NCBI RefSeq assembly: GCF_003813965.1
Contig: NZ_CP033896.1
Span: 682,001 to 746,000, forward strand
DNA length: 64,000 nt
Reading direction: 5' to 3'
Source: Corynebacterium choanae
GTDB taxonomy: Bacteria > Actinomycetota > Actinomycetes > Mycobacteriales > Mycobacteriaceae
In this document: piece after piece, positions 18,531 through 27,600 of the stretch
Numbering within the stretch: position 1 is the first letter of the stretch
How the letters are laid out: each line of letters starts with the position of its first letter
The notes under the pieces: model-generated
Seen by the model: the letters and a program-made list of their open reading frames with translations, nothing else
Database searches by the model: none
What the model was told of the DNA's origin: nothing
Made by a program: the position numbers and the translations under genes

Positions 18531-18590
18531 GGGTTAAGGGACAAAATGTGTGTCTGGGGGGGGTTAAGGGACAAAATGTGTGTCTGGGGG
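18531..18590. repeat. Perfect 30-base tandem repeat of the IS left end
   Basis: The 30-base unit beginning GGGTTAAGGGACAAAATG is present twice in tandem (18531-18560 and 18561-18590). The inner copy is the left terminal inverted repeat of the IS element next to it; the outer copy duplicates that end. Confidence 0.9.
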
Positions 18591-19950
18591 TGGGGGTGGC
18601 TGTGGGGGTTAGATCGTTCCTTTTCTGATCCCGATGGAGTGCGTGTACTCGATGTCGATATGATTGTCGTACAGCGCGGGGCGTCCGGTTTGATGGTTTG
18701 CTTCGTTGTTGTTGACTGGGGTGAGGGTTTCTACTTTAGCGAGTGAGTCTTTGCCCCAGTTTTGTTGTTTCGCGATGATGTGGGGATCAAGCGGATCTCG
18801 GGTGCGAAAGTGGAGCCACCAGTCGATATTGGTTCGTTGACGTTCTCCTTTTCTACCGTGGTGTTGTCTGGCGATGAGTTTTAAAGGCCCGTTGATACCG
18901 CCTTCGAGGCAGTTGGTTGTGGAGGCGAACGCCTCAGGGTTCTTCGCGCTGGGATGGGGGGTGAGGTAAGCGAAGAGTTTGCCGTCTTTTGCCAGGTGGT
19001 AGAGCCTGTAGAACGCGCGTCGGGCGCGTTGATGGGTGAAGACTTTTTTTCTTTTTCCCGGTGAGGGGGTCGGTGATGGTGGTTTTTTCGTTCATCCAGC
19101 TGTTGCAGTCTTGTGAATTGGTGGAGGTAGTCGATCCATTGGTCAGCTTGTTCACGGTTGTGATGCGGGTGAGCTGGAGTGCGAGTTGGTAGATGATGGT
19201 GCCTTGGGGTGTGCGGGGTCGGCTGGTGATATCGCGTCGTGTGTTGCGTTGGACGTGTACGAGACAGCGTTGGATAGGGGTCTGTGGCCAGCATGAGGTC
19301 ATCGCTGTGTAGGCGCCGTTTCCGCCGTCAATGACTGCCATAAGTGGCGGGGTGATATCACGGATGAGTTGTGTGTAGTCGTAGGTGGTTTCTTGCTTGC
19401 ACCAGCGCCAGGCCAGGACGTAGTCACGGGTTGCTGCGATGAGGAGACAGCCGCCGTTGAGGTAGGTTCCGTCGAGAAAGATTTGATCGTAGACGGGGTG
19501 GTTGTGTGGTTGGGGCACGCTGATCAGCCACAGTGGCTGGAAGTGGCGGTGAACTGTTTTCGGGGATGTGCCACGAGCAGCGGCGATGTCGGCGATGCTT
19601 TTATTGCTCGTCAGGTGGGAGATGAACTCATTCATCCAGGTTCGAGCGGTGATATCGGGCCGGGTTTTACTTGTAGAGGCACCGCAGTGGATACAACGCC
19701 ATCGTGTGGTGCCTTTTGTTGTTGTGCCGTTTTTCTTTGTGGGGTTACCGCAGATACTGCAGCGGGGACGATTGGTTGACATAACCCTGAAGCCAACAGG
19801 ATCCATACCATGGGGTGGTGGTGCCGTCAAGGGTTATGGAGAAAAAAGAGGGGAATAAGCTTTCTAGGCTTATTATTTTGTTGTCATTGCTGTTCAGGTG
19901 GTAGAAATCGGCGGTTTGAGACACACTTTTTGACCCTTAAGCCCCCCCAG
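18554..19950 (-). mobile_element. IS1249-type (IS256-group) insertion sequence, decayed
   Basis: About 1.4 kb bounded by 32-base terminal inverted repeats at 18554-18585 and 19919-19950, which match at about 29 positions (CTGGGGGGG...TTAAGGG...GTGTGTCT). One transposase gene fills the element on the minus strand but is broken by small indels. No target-site duplication is visible at either left-end copy. The element lies directly after the ssrA terminator and before phage-like fragments. Confidence 0.82.
18609..19782 (-). pseudogene. IS1249-family transposase, frameshifted
   Basis: Starting at ATG 19780-19782 (MSTNRPRCSICGNPTKK), the frame encodes a zinc-ribbon N-terminus (CSICG ... CIHCG) and a helix-turn-helix-like segment. 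Mutator-type DDE catalytic aspartates follow, in IFLDGTYLNGG and MAVIDGGNGAY. The product stays recognisable through three frame changes. Near 19155 about one base is lost, near 19115 about two bases are lost (restoring frame), and at the T7 run 19044-19050 one extra base disrupts the frame again. Past the last one, the frame continues as VFTHQRARRAFYRLYHLAKDG and TTNCLEGGINGPLK (the catalytic Glu) to TAA at 18609. The total would be about 390 residues, so the gene is nearly full length but dead unless the sequence itself has errors. Confidence 0.85.
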
Positions 19951-19958
19951 GAGGGATC

Positions 19959-20042
19959 ATGTCAGAAAATACCCCGCCCTTAGAAGCTGATGACCGTGCG
20001 CTAGAAGCGCCCCCAGGAGGGCACACCCCAGGAGGGTGCTAG
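19959..20042 (+). pseudogene. Possible N-terminal fragment of a phage scaffold-type gene
   Basis: ATG 19959, just after AGGAGGG, opens a 27-codon frame, MSENTPPLEADDRALEAPPG and a few residues more, ending in TAG. MSEN-type acidic openings are common in actinophage scaffolding proteins. It abuts the right end of the IS and is in a different frame from the next fragment, so it looks like a relic and not a free peptide gene. Confidence 0.35.
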
Positions 20043-20049
20043 CGGCTCT

Positions 20050-20532
20050 ATGACGGTTGATGACTATCGGGAAGCGTTGAACAAGGCCAACGCTGAAGCT
20101 GCCCGCTACCGCACCGAATGTAACGAGCTACGCAAGGACGCGGAAGCATACCGTGAGCTTAAGGAATCTGAGAAAACAGAGCTTGAGCGGGCGCAAGGCC
20201 GGTGAGATGAACTCGAGCAGCGGGCGGTGAAAGCAGCATGCGAGCTGAAACTAGCTCACGTGTTGCGCGCCTACGGGATCACCGACGAAAACGCGGACCT
20301 GTTCGGCGATGACCCAGAACGTTTCGAGGAACGGGCGGAAAAGATTGCTGTCTTGCAGGCGGCACACACTGAACAGGAGGGCGGGAAGCCGCCGAGGGAA
20401 ATTCCGGTTGCTGATATGAAGCCAGGAGCATCACCCAGCAGGCAAGCTGGTTCACCTTACGATGTGCTGCCAGGCTGGCAACCGTCGAGGCCTATTGGCT
20501 GCAAGGTTCAGCACAAACAAGTAACCATCTAG
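20050..20532 (+). pseudogene. Phage capsid scaffold-like protein, interrupted by an in-frame stop
   Basis: From ATG 20050 the frame encodes a charged coiled coil (MTVDDYREALNKANAEAARY, RTECNELRKDAEAYRELKES). TGA interrupts it at 20203-20205. The same frame then continues to TAG 20530 with AVKAACELKLAHVLRAYGIT and DENADLFGDDPERFEERAEK. A coiled coil followed by a helical domain with ITxENADLF is typical of small actinophage head-scaffold (minor structural) proteins. The gene lies directly upstream of decoration- and capsid-like fragments, in the usual head-module order. The stop codon and the truncated neighbours indicate a decayed prophage. Confidence 0.6.
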
Positions 20533-20536
20533 ATCA

Positions 20537-20579
20537 CCCTTTTACCGTGCGACATGCCGACACGGTAAAAGGGGTTTTC
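20537..20579 (+). terminator. Terminator after the scaffold-like gene
   Basis: A 13-base perfect stem (CCCTTTTACCGTG at 20537-20549, complement at 20561-20573) with an 11-base loop is followed by GTTTTCGTTTTG. Terminators between scaffold and major head genes are common in phage head modules. Confidence 0.8.
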
Positions 20580-20598
20580 GTTTTGTAGGAGAAGAACA

Positions 20599-20906
20599 AT
20601 GAAAACAACGAAGGTGCATTTTAATCCTGCGCAATATATTACCGGGAAAGCGGCGGTCGATATTGAGGATGGCTCGGTGGTGATGATGGCGAAGGTGCTG
20701 GAAGATCGTAACCCGGTGATGAAGCCTGCTGTGGCGGGAGAGTTCCCTATTGGGGTCGTTGCCCAGGATGTGAAAAAGCCAAGGCGGAGTCTGTGGCCAC
20801 CGATGCTGCGGGCAAGGTGAAGAAGTCAACAGACGGCGCTAATCCTTTTGTCGGTGTGGCGCTGACGGCTCACAAGAATGGTTTTGCGACGATTGTCCTG
20901 GCCTAG
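20599..20906 (+). pseudogene. Phage head decoration/capsid-stabilising-like protein, one-base frameshift
   Basis: ATG 20599 follows TAGGAGAAGAAC. The frame gives MKTTKVHFNPAQYITGKAAV and later PAVAGEFPIGVVAQDVKK. One G appears to be missing at about 20778-20783. In the next frame the protein continues in register as AESVATDAAGKVKKSTDGAN and FVGVALTAHKNGFATIVLA to TAG 20904. The intact product would be about 103 residues. Its layout resembles DUF2190-type head decoration or stabilising proteins of actinophages. This supports a decayed head module in the order scaffold, decoration, capsid. Confidence 0.6.
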
Positions 20907-20954
20907 CGGCGGGATTGTGGAAGCAGTAATTGATTCTTGAAAGGACCAATGTTC

Positions 20955-21143
20955 ATGAACGCATTAACGTTCCCGCTTGAACCGGCTGGGGTTCAGGATG
21001 GGCGTATGAGTTTTGATCTGCTGATGAAGCACCCCGAGTATGTGGCGCGTCTGGATCACGTGGTCGCCACCTACCAGGACTCCCAGCGCGGCACCGCACG
21101 GCTTTCGTCTAGTCGGAGCAGGCTACATGGCGGGCAAACGTGA
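20955..21143 (+). pseudogene. Truncated phage major-capsid-like gene (5' fragment)
   Basis: ATG 20955 (or 20949) opens MNALTFPLEPAGVQDGRMSF and DLLMKHPEYVARLDHVVATY, in the position where a major capsid gene is expected after the decoration gene. After about 45 residues the sequence becomes an Arg/Ser-rich run and stops at 21143. A different frame from about 21107 to 21268 reads coherently (VTMVQARRVGVRTVAAKRIS) and might be another scrap of a phage protein. Assignment rests on position and style and is weak. Confidence 0.4.
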
Positions 21144-21535
21144 CAATGGTGCAGGCCAGGCGCGTCGGTGTTCGAACGGTTGCTGCGAAGCGCATCAGTG
21201 TTGTGCGAGCGGTTCGATACGGTGGGGTGGAAATGATTGAACGCGTTGACGCAGCATCCCGCAGGTAATCGGCATCGTTGCTCACCACCATTTGCCTTGA
21301 GAAAAACAAAAAATTGAACAGTGACGGTGCCACACTAGAAGGAATGAGCGTCAAACATGTTGGAAGCGATACCGCCCGGGTGGTAAACGCACATGCCAGA
21401 CCTAACAAGTCCGAGTCGCGTTGCCGTAGTTACAGCTGTGGGTGAGAAGTCTTGCAGGCACGGTAGCATTCCGCACCCGGTGTGAGGTTGTACTTGTTGT
21501 TGCAGGTAGGTAGATCAAGTTTGTGAAGGACAGTG
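21144..21535 (+). other. Junction between phage remnants and the AddB/AddA-like pair
   Basis: About 390 bases with no intact gene and probably phage debris in the first 120 bases. The promoter of the helicase-nuclease pair should lie in the second half; I cannot assign it. AAGGA at 21526-21530 serves the downstream start. Confidence 0.35.
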
Positions 21536-24500
21536 ATGAAAGTATTTTTTTCTTACCATGCTGACGGGGCGCAGTGGTCGCAGACTCCGTCGCTTGAAAC
21601 AGTGACTTTGGGACAGTTTGGTCTTGCTGATCTGCTGTGTACTCGCCTGGGGTGTCAGCGACCGTCGAATTCTATGGGGGTGCGCATTGCTGCACTGCGC
21701 CAGGCGATTGATCATGTGCTGAACACCTTGCCGCAGTCGACTGCGGCACAGTGGTGTGCTGACTCATTTCGGGTAGCCCCCTGGGCAGCAGCATCAAGTA
21801 TTTTGCGACTCCGTGACTTGCTTGTTGAGGCTGGCTGGGATGCCACCGAGTGGCTTGCGGATAAGCAGAAATCAGGAGCCGATGAGCTGCAGCGTCTGAC
21901 TGCTGTCGCCGAGATTGAAGTTGCAGCGAAGACGCTGGCTGATAAGCGGGTACCGCAGGCGGGGACGGACACGGTGGTCAGTCTGTATGGCTACCCGGAT
22001 CAGCTGCAAACCATTGTCGGTCTGCTGCAGGACATTAGCCAGTCCGGTATGCCGTGGCCGCTGGGCATCGAGTCAATCCATGTGTTGCACGATAGACATC
22101 TTCTGCCGCCGACGTGGCTGAAGATCCTTGATCTTCTCTCCGAATTGGGTGTGACGGTCAGTGATGGCGGCACAACAGCTTCCGGTACACAGAATGGGTG
22201 TGACACCACCGGCAGCGACAGTGGGTTGCATGGAGGATCTTCGTCGGCCGCCTCGAAGCTGCTGGTTGTTAACACCGCCAACGAGTGGGATGCTGCGCAG
22301 GCGACTGCCGCAGTGATTGATTCTATTGCCAGCGAACACCAACCCTATCTGGTGTTAGCTGGACAGTCGACCAAAACCCTCGACTACTATCTTGCTCGGC
22401 GTGGCCTGCCGCAGGTGGGGGTCGGTAACAGCGATAGCCCTGCTGCGATTCAGCAGCTCATTACCACGTTTTTGGCCGCTTGTGTTTCCCCACGGCATAT
22501 CCTTGACGTTGTTTCGTTGTGTAACCTGCCGATTGCGGATGGTCGGGTGCTGACTGCTGCACCAAGCGGTCAGCTTGAACGTGTCGACGCCGAGACCGCT
22601 GTGGGAGAGCAGCATCTCGACGAGACAGAAATCTTTGATTCGGCGATTACGGCTTCCTCTTCTGCAGCAGGGGATAGTAACACAGCAGAAGCCGATGAGC
22701 TATGGCGAAAGTATTACACCGACAGCATCTACCTGTTTCCGCCGAAGCTGCGCATCCTCATCACGCGGACATTGGCGAACACCCCTGGTTTTGGCGGCGC
22801 AGCATGGAACGAGGCATTAACACTTGCCCGGACACACTATGCCCAGAGTCCGCGTGCAGACGAGTATCACGAACTCATTGACACCTTTGATCGCTTTTTC
22901 AATACCGAACTGGTGAAGCCGGTCGATCAGGCAGCAGATCCTGCCGCCTACACGTATCCGGCAAATGACCTCATCGATCGGCTTTCCTGGTTGCGTAAAC
23001 GGGTGCAGCGCTTTGTGTTCGCCAACAGTCAGCTGTTTGCTCTGCTGACTGCGGTTGACGATCTAATTGCTGTGCTCAACAGCGTGGGCGGTGACGTTTC
23101 GCTCAGTGAGCTCAACCAGATTATTGGCACACTCTCTAGCACGCTCGGGCGCGGCGGGGTGGCGGCGCAAGCAACCGAGGACGGTGGCTACGCCACTGAT
23201 CCGGCGACAGCCGCCAGCAACACTGGCACGGTGATTTGGTGGCTGGCGCAGTCACCGCCAACCTCCACCCCGGCAGTCCTGCGCAGTGTCGAGAGAAAAG
23301 TGCTGGAAGAGCGTGGATTGTTTGCCACCGATGGGGAATTTCTGCAGCGCCTCACCCATGCGGCACGCCTTGCCGCACTCCAGCGTGCGAGCCGAATCAT
23401 CGCTGTCACCAGCGACATTTACGATCTTCCACACACTAGCCCCGATCCGCTGCTCACCTTCCTGGCGTTAGCGAACACACCACACCCACAGCACGGTGAC
23501 GATATTCTCAAGCCCTTCACCGTGCACTACAGTGACCTGTGCGCGGAGCGGAACACTGTTGACACCACCCCTGGCCAGCAGGACGATCCTTCCTCGAATC
23601 TGCCTGCTCATAACACCAAGCGTTGGGAAGCGCTCATCGACACCACCAACTGGCGGAAGCCGGAGGCACAAGTCTTCAGTAGCAATGTGGATGCTGAACA
23701 AATGAGCATCACACCACGTGGCTTCGTCCCCAACACCAAGCTTAGCCACTCGCAGATGGAAACCATTGCGAAAAATCCGCTTGAATGGCTCATCACCAAG
23801 CAGCTCAACGTGAGCCGTGGCAGTCTTCGCAACCTTGCCCACGAAAACACCTTTATCGGCACCGCACTGCATGCGATTGCCGAGAAGCTCGTGGTCGACC
23901 AGCTCTACCAGCCAGGTGAGGTAGTCGACAAACAAACAATCGAACGCGTCTTCGACACGGTTATCGCCGAACAACTCGCCGACTACACCCACCCCGATAA
24001 GACCCTCAGCCGCAACGCGCTGCGAACAGCAGCAGTCGAGAGCCTGCACAGTTTCTTCCATGACCTCGCCGAGATGAACATGGTCATCACCGATGTGGAA
24101 GAAGACTTCACGATGACACTGTCAGACAATGACGCCGACTACCCGCATCTTCAAGGACTCACCTTGGGGGGTCGCATCGACGTCACTATCCGCACCGCCG
24201 ATGGGCGCCCAGGGGTCATTGACCTGAAATACTCAGGAAGTAAGACAAAGATCCCGAATCGCGTCAAGGCGGGTGCTCTGCAGACTGCAATCTATAAGTA
24301 TGCACTCGCTGAGAAACACGACACGCACAACGAGACCATTGGAACACAGGACACCGGCACCACGAGCAAGTCGGCCACGCTCGATCCGGTGGACATTCCC
24401 AGTGCCTTTTTCGGGCTGAAACAAAACGAGTGGTGGTCAAGCAGTCAGGAATTCCCCGACACCCTTACCGTGGAGAAAACCGATCGAGAAATCATCGAAG

Positions 24501-24679
24501 CAGCACGCAACCTGGTCGACTATGTCGCAACATGTTTTGGACATGGTGTGGCACCGATCGCTATCACTGGGGAAACCAGCCACAACGGCAGGCCGGTGTT
24601 TTCCCTCAGCGAGAAAGACAACAAGCCCGAATATCAAGCAACCCGCCAGCTTCTGCGTTTAGAAGGAGATTTCTCATGA
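21536..24679 (+). CDS. AddB-like PD-(D/E)XK nuclease protein
   Basis: 1047 residues from ATG 21536, five bases after AAGGA (GTG 21533 also possible). The long N-terminal part has the layout of an inactivated UvrD-like helicase (FRVAPWAAASSILRLRDLLV, LLVVNTANEWDAAQATAAVI, YLVLAGQSTKTLDYYLARRG) but no Walker A. The C-terminal about 300 residues form a RecB-type nuclease: helix LSHSQMETIAKNPLEWLITK, His in FIGTALHAIAEKL, GGRIDVTI with catalytic Asp, GVIDLKYSG (Asp-x-Lys) and LQTAIYKYAL. The Fe-S cysteines typical of AddB are missing (KNP in place of KCP, and no C-terminal cysteine cluster). Its stop overlaps the next start (ATGA), so the two proteins are probably made together and form a complex. 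The family is clear, but the exact role (DNA repair or defence) is not. Confidence 0.8.
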   Translation: MKVFFSYHADGAQWSQTPSLETVTLGQFGLADLLCTRLGCQRPSNSMGVRIAALRQAIDHVLNTLPQSTAAQWCADSFRVAPWAAASSILRLRDLLVEAGWDATEWLADKQKSGADELQRLTAVAEIEVAAKTLADKRVPQAGTDTVVSLYGYPDQLQTIVGLLQDISQSGMPWPLGIESIHVLHDRHLLPPTWLKILDLLSELGVTVSDGGTTASGTQNGCDTTGSDSGLHGGSSSAASKLLVVNTANEWDAAQATAAVIDSIASEHQPYLVLAGQSTKTLDYYLARRGLPQVGVGNSDSPAAIQQLITTFLAACVSPRHILDVVSLCNLPIADGRVLTAAPSGQLERVDAETAVGEQHLDETEIFDSAITASSSAAGDSNTAEADELWRKYYTDSIYLFPPKLRILITRTLANTPGFGGAAWNEALTLARTHYAQSPRADEYHELIDTFDRFFNTELVKPVDQAADPAAYTYPANDLIDRLSWLRKRVQRFVFANSQLFALLTAVDDLIAVLNSVGGDVSLSELNQIIGTLSSTLGRGGVAAQATEDGGYATDPATAASNTGTVIWWLAQSPPTSTPAVLRSVERKVLEERGLFATDGEFLQRLTHAARLAALQRASRIIAVTSDIYDLPHTSPDPLLTFLALANTPHPQHGDDILKPFTVHYSDLCAERNTVDTTPGQQDDPSSNLPAHNTKRWEALIDTTNWRKPEAQVFSSNVDAEQMSITPRGFVPNTKLSHSQMETIAKNPLEWLITKQLNVSRGSLRNLAHENTFIGTALHAIAEKLVVDQLYQPGEVVDKQTIERVFDTVIAEQLADYTHPDKTLSRNALRTAAVESLHSFFHDLAEMNMVITDVEEDFTMTLSDNDADYPHLQGLTLGGRIDVTIRTADGRPGVIDLKYSGSKTKIPNRVKAGALQTAIYKYALAEKHDTHNETIGTQDTGTTSKSATLDPVDIPSAFFGLKQNEWWSSSQEFPDTLTVEKTDREIIEAARNLVDYVATCFGHGVAPIAITGETSHNGRPVFSLSEKDNKPEYQATRQLLRLEGDFS

Positions 24680-27600
24680 GCCGCGCCACCTTCACCGTTA
24701 TCAACGCCTCTGCTGGGTCAGGCAAAACTCACAGCATCACCGACCTGATTGCTGACCGGCTCGCCGGAAAAAATGGCACAGCATTGAACCCCACAGAGCT
24801 CATCGCCACCACGTTCACCAAAGCAGCAGCAGCTGAACTCGTGGAACGCATCCGGCAGAAACTCCTCGACCAGGGTCTCTACGAGCAGGCTGCCGGATTA
24901 GAAACTGCCTTGATCGGCACTGTGCACTCAGTATCGGGGCGGTTGATCGAAAAGTATGCGATCGAGATGGGTTTGTCCGCGGATCTCACAGTGCTCGACG
25001 AGGCCGCTGCAGACCGTGTCATGACAGTCGCAACCAGCGATCTGGTCGCTAAGGCCTACAACGCCAACAAAAAACTGCTCGACAAATTCGAGATCCCCCT
25101 CGAGAAACAGACTAACAGCCACGGAGCCGAGTCGTTCCAAAAAACCATCGAAGACATCATCAAGTCAGCACGAAATAGTGCCCTGACACCTGAGGATCTC
25201 GAAGCATCGAGGAAAGCGTCGATCAAAGAATTTCACGAAATCCTCGACGACCTGGCGAAACATAGCGGCCAATCACCGGATGTCGACTTTCACACGCATT
25301 TCCGGAGGGTTCTCGAAGACGTTTCGCAGCAGCTGACAGAGGTCGCAAAGGAGATCGATCCGGCCAAGTCAACCTCTGATCGATTGGGTTTTACCTTTAC
25401 CTCGCGTAATAGATCCACCGTCAGTGCACTGCGCGAAGACTTACAAAAATTTTTAGAAGAGCTTGACCCATGGTTGAGCACAGCCAGCTACCGGGCGCTG
25501 TTCGAACTGGCCACCAAGGGTAAAAGCTTGTTTTCCAAATTGAATGCCAAATGTATTCCTGATCTTCTGAAATACATGGATCTGGCACCAACGGTAGCAA
25601 CGAGCAAGAATGCCCGCCGGGATACACAAGATCTCATCTCCGTGCTGTTCGATACTGCGTCCCGCTGCCTGGAAGCTTATGAAAACTACAAGCAGGCGAT
25701 GGGCTTCCTCGACTTCAATGATCAGCAGATTCACGTACTAGAGCTGCTGCGCACATCGACGTCTGCGCGCCGCGACATCGCGGACACTTTCAGCCTGTTG
25801 GTTGTTGACGAATTCCAGGACACCTCCCCGATTCAGCTTGCCTTCTTCCTCGAGCTGTCGACACTGCTCGACGAAGTGATTTGGGTCGGCGACCCGAAAC
25901 AAGCCATCTACGGTTTCCGTGGTTCAGAAGCAGAACTTATGGGCAATACGATCACTGCGCTTGAGGGTGTCACCAAGAAAACACTTACCGAGTCGTGGCG
26001 TTCCCGGCAGAATCTTGTCGACTTCAGCAATGCAGTGTTTTCGCGAGCATTCCCCGGCCAAGATGTCCGCCTGAGCGTTCCGGAAGCCCGCAAGGAACAA
26101 TACGGCGATGATCACGGTGAGCTGTGTGTGTTAGAACTGCCCTCAAGAAACGCCAAACATCGCACCGCCGAGTATCTCAGCGAGCTCTACGCCCAGGAGG
26201 GTGACCTAGCTGAGCGCAGTGTCGCCATTCTTCGGCGATCTGATGACAAAGACGGCAGCTGGTCGCAAGCTGCGACCAATCACGGTTTCCGAGTGACGAA
26301 TTCCAATACTGGATTGCATTCCCGCGAAGAGCGTCTACTGCTTGCTGCGTGTACTTTTGTTGCTGATCCGAGCGACAAGCTTGCCGCCCTGGAACTCATT
26401 GACTTGATGCATGATCATCCCGCACATAGTGACTGGTTAAAACAACTCACTGCTGTTGCCAGCAGCGATGAAGCCCGCGAACTTATCACCCAGTGGACTG
26501 TTGGTGCTGCGAGCGGTGCGATCAGTGAGCTGGTGAAGGTTCGCGCCCAGCAGGCCAGCAGCAACCTGGTTGATCTGGTCAAACACATCAGTGTTGTGGT
26601 GGGCCTTCCCGACCGGATCGCGGCTTGGACGCTACCGGAGCGGCGCTTCGAAAACGTGACCAAATTTGTTTCTCGTGCCCGCGAATTTGCTGAGCAGCAG
26701 CAGTCCCAAGGACAACCAGCAACGTTGGCAGGCTTTGTGCAAGCCGTCGCCAGTGATGAGGTAGCCCTCGGCGAGAAAACCCCACCCACTAAAGGGCTGC
26801 TCCATATCGGTACCGTGCACAGTGCGAAAGGTCTCGGCTGGGATGACGTGATCTATGTCGCGGAACAATCCGACAAATTCGACGGCAGCGGGCTGTTTAC
26901 AACCAGCAGCGGCTTCGACATCGACAACGTTCTCGCAGGTAAGCAACTGCGCTACTATCCGCAGCTTAACCTGGACAAAGATGGCAAAGCATGGTTGTTA
27001 GCGCACGCCTACATCGCACCGCACTATGTTTCCGCGCAGGAGGAGGAACTTCGCCTCGCCTATGTGGCTGCAACCCGCGCGAAGCGGCGACTTGTTATTG
27101 CGTTGCCAACGCCGGGGAAGACTGCCTGCGCTGATGGCATCATGCTGGCGTCGAGCTTGCACAACGTAGATGCAACCGCTGCCGCACACACCACACTCAG
27201 AATCGATCCCGAGAATGGAGTTCTCGAAATATCGTCTCCTGCCGATAGTTCTGCGACTGCAGGCACGACAACTGACTCCATTCCTTGCCGACACGTTGTT
27301 AGGAAAGAGATGAACGAAGAAAAAGTCCTTCTCCCAGCTCCCGATAGCGGCAACAAGCCGTCAGCGTACATTGGAAAAACACCAATGAGTGACGTGTCGA
27401 CGCGAGCGTTCAAACCGTACTCAGCCCAAGCCTCGGCAGTGGAAAGCTCGAAAGAGCTCAAAGCAACCACCGAGATCCGTATCATCGCCGACCTTGGTGC
27501 ACCACTGGTTGACAAAGGTGGCCAACATTGGAATCTGGTCGGCGACACAGTCCACGGCTATCTCGCCTGCCCCTATCAGAAGCTAGACCATGCGCAACAG

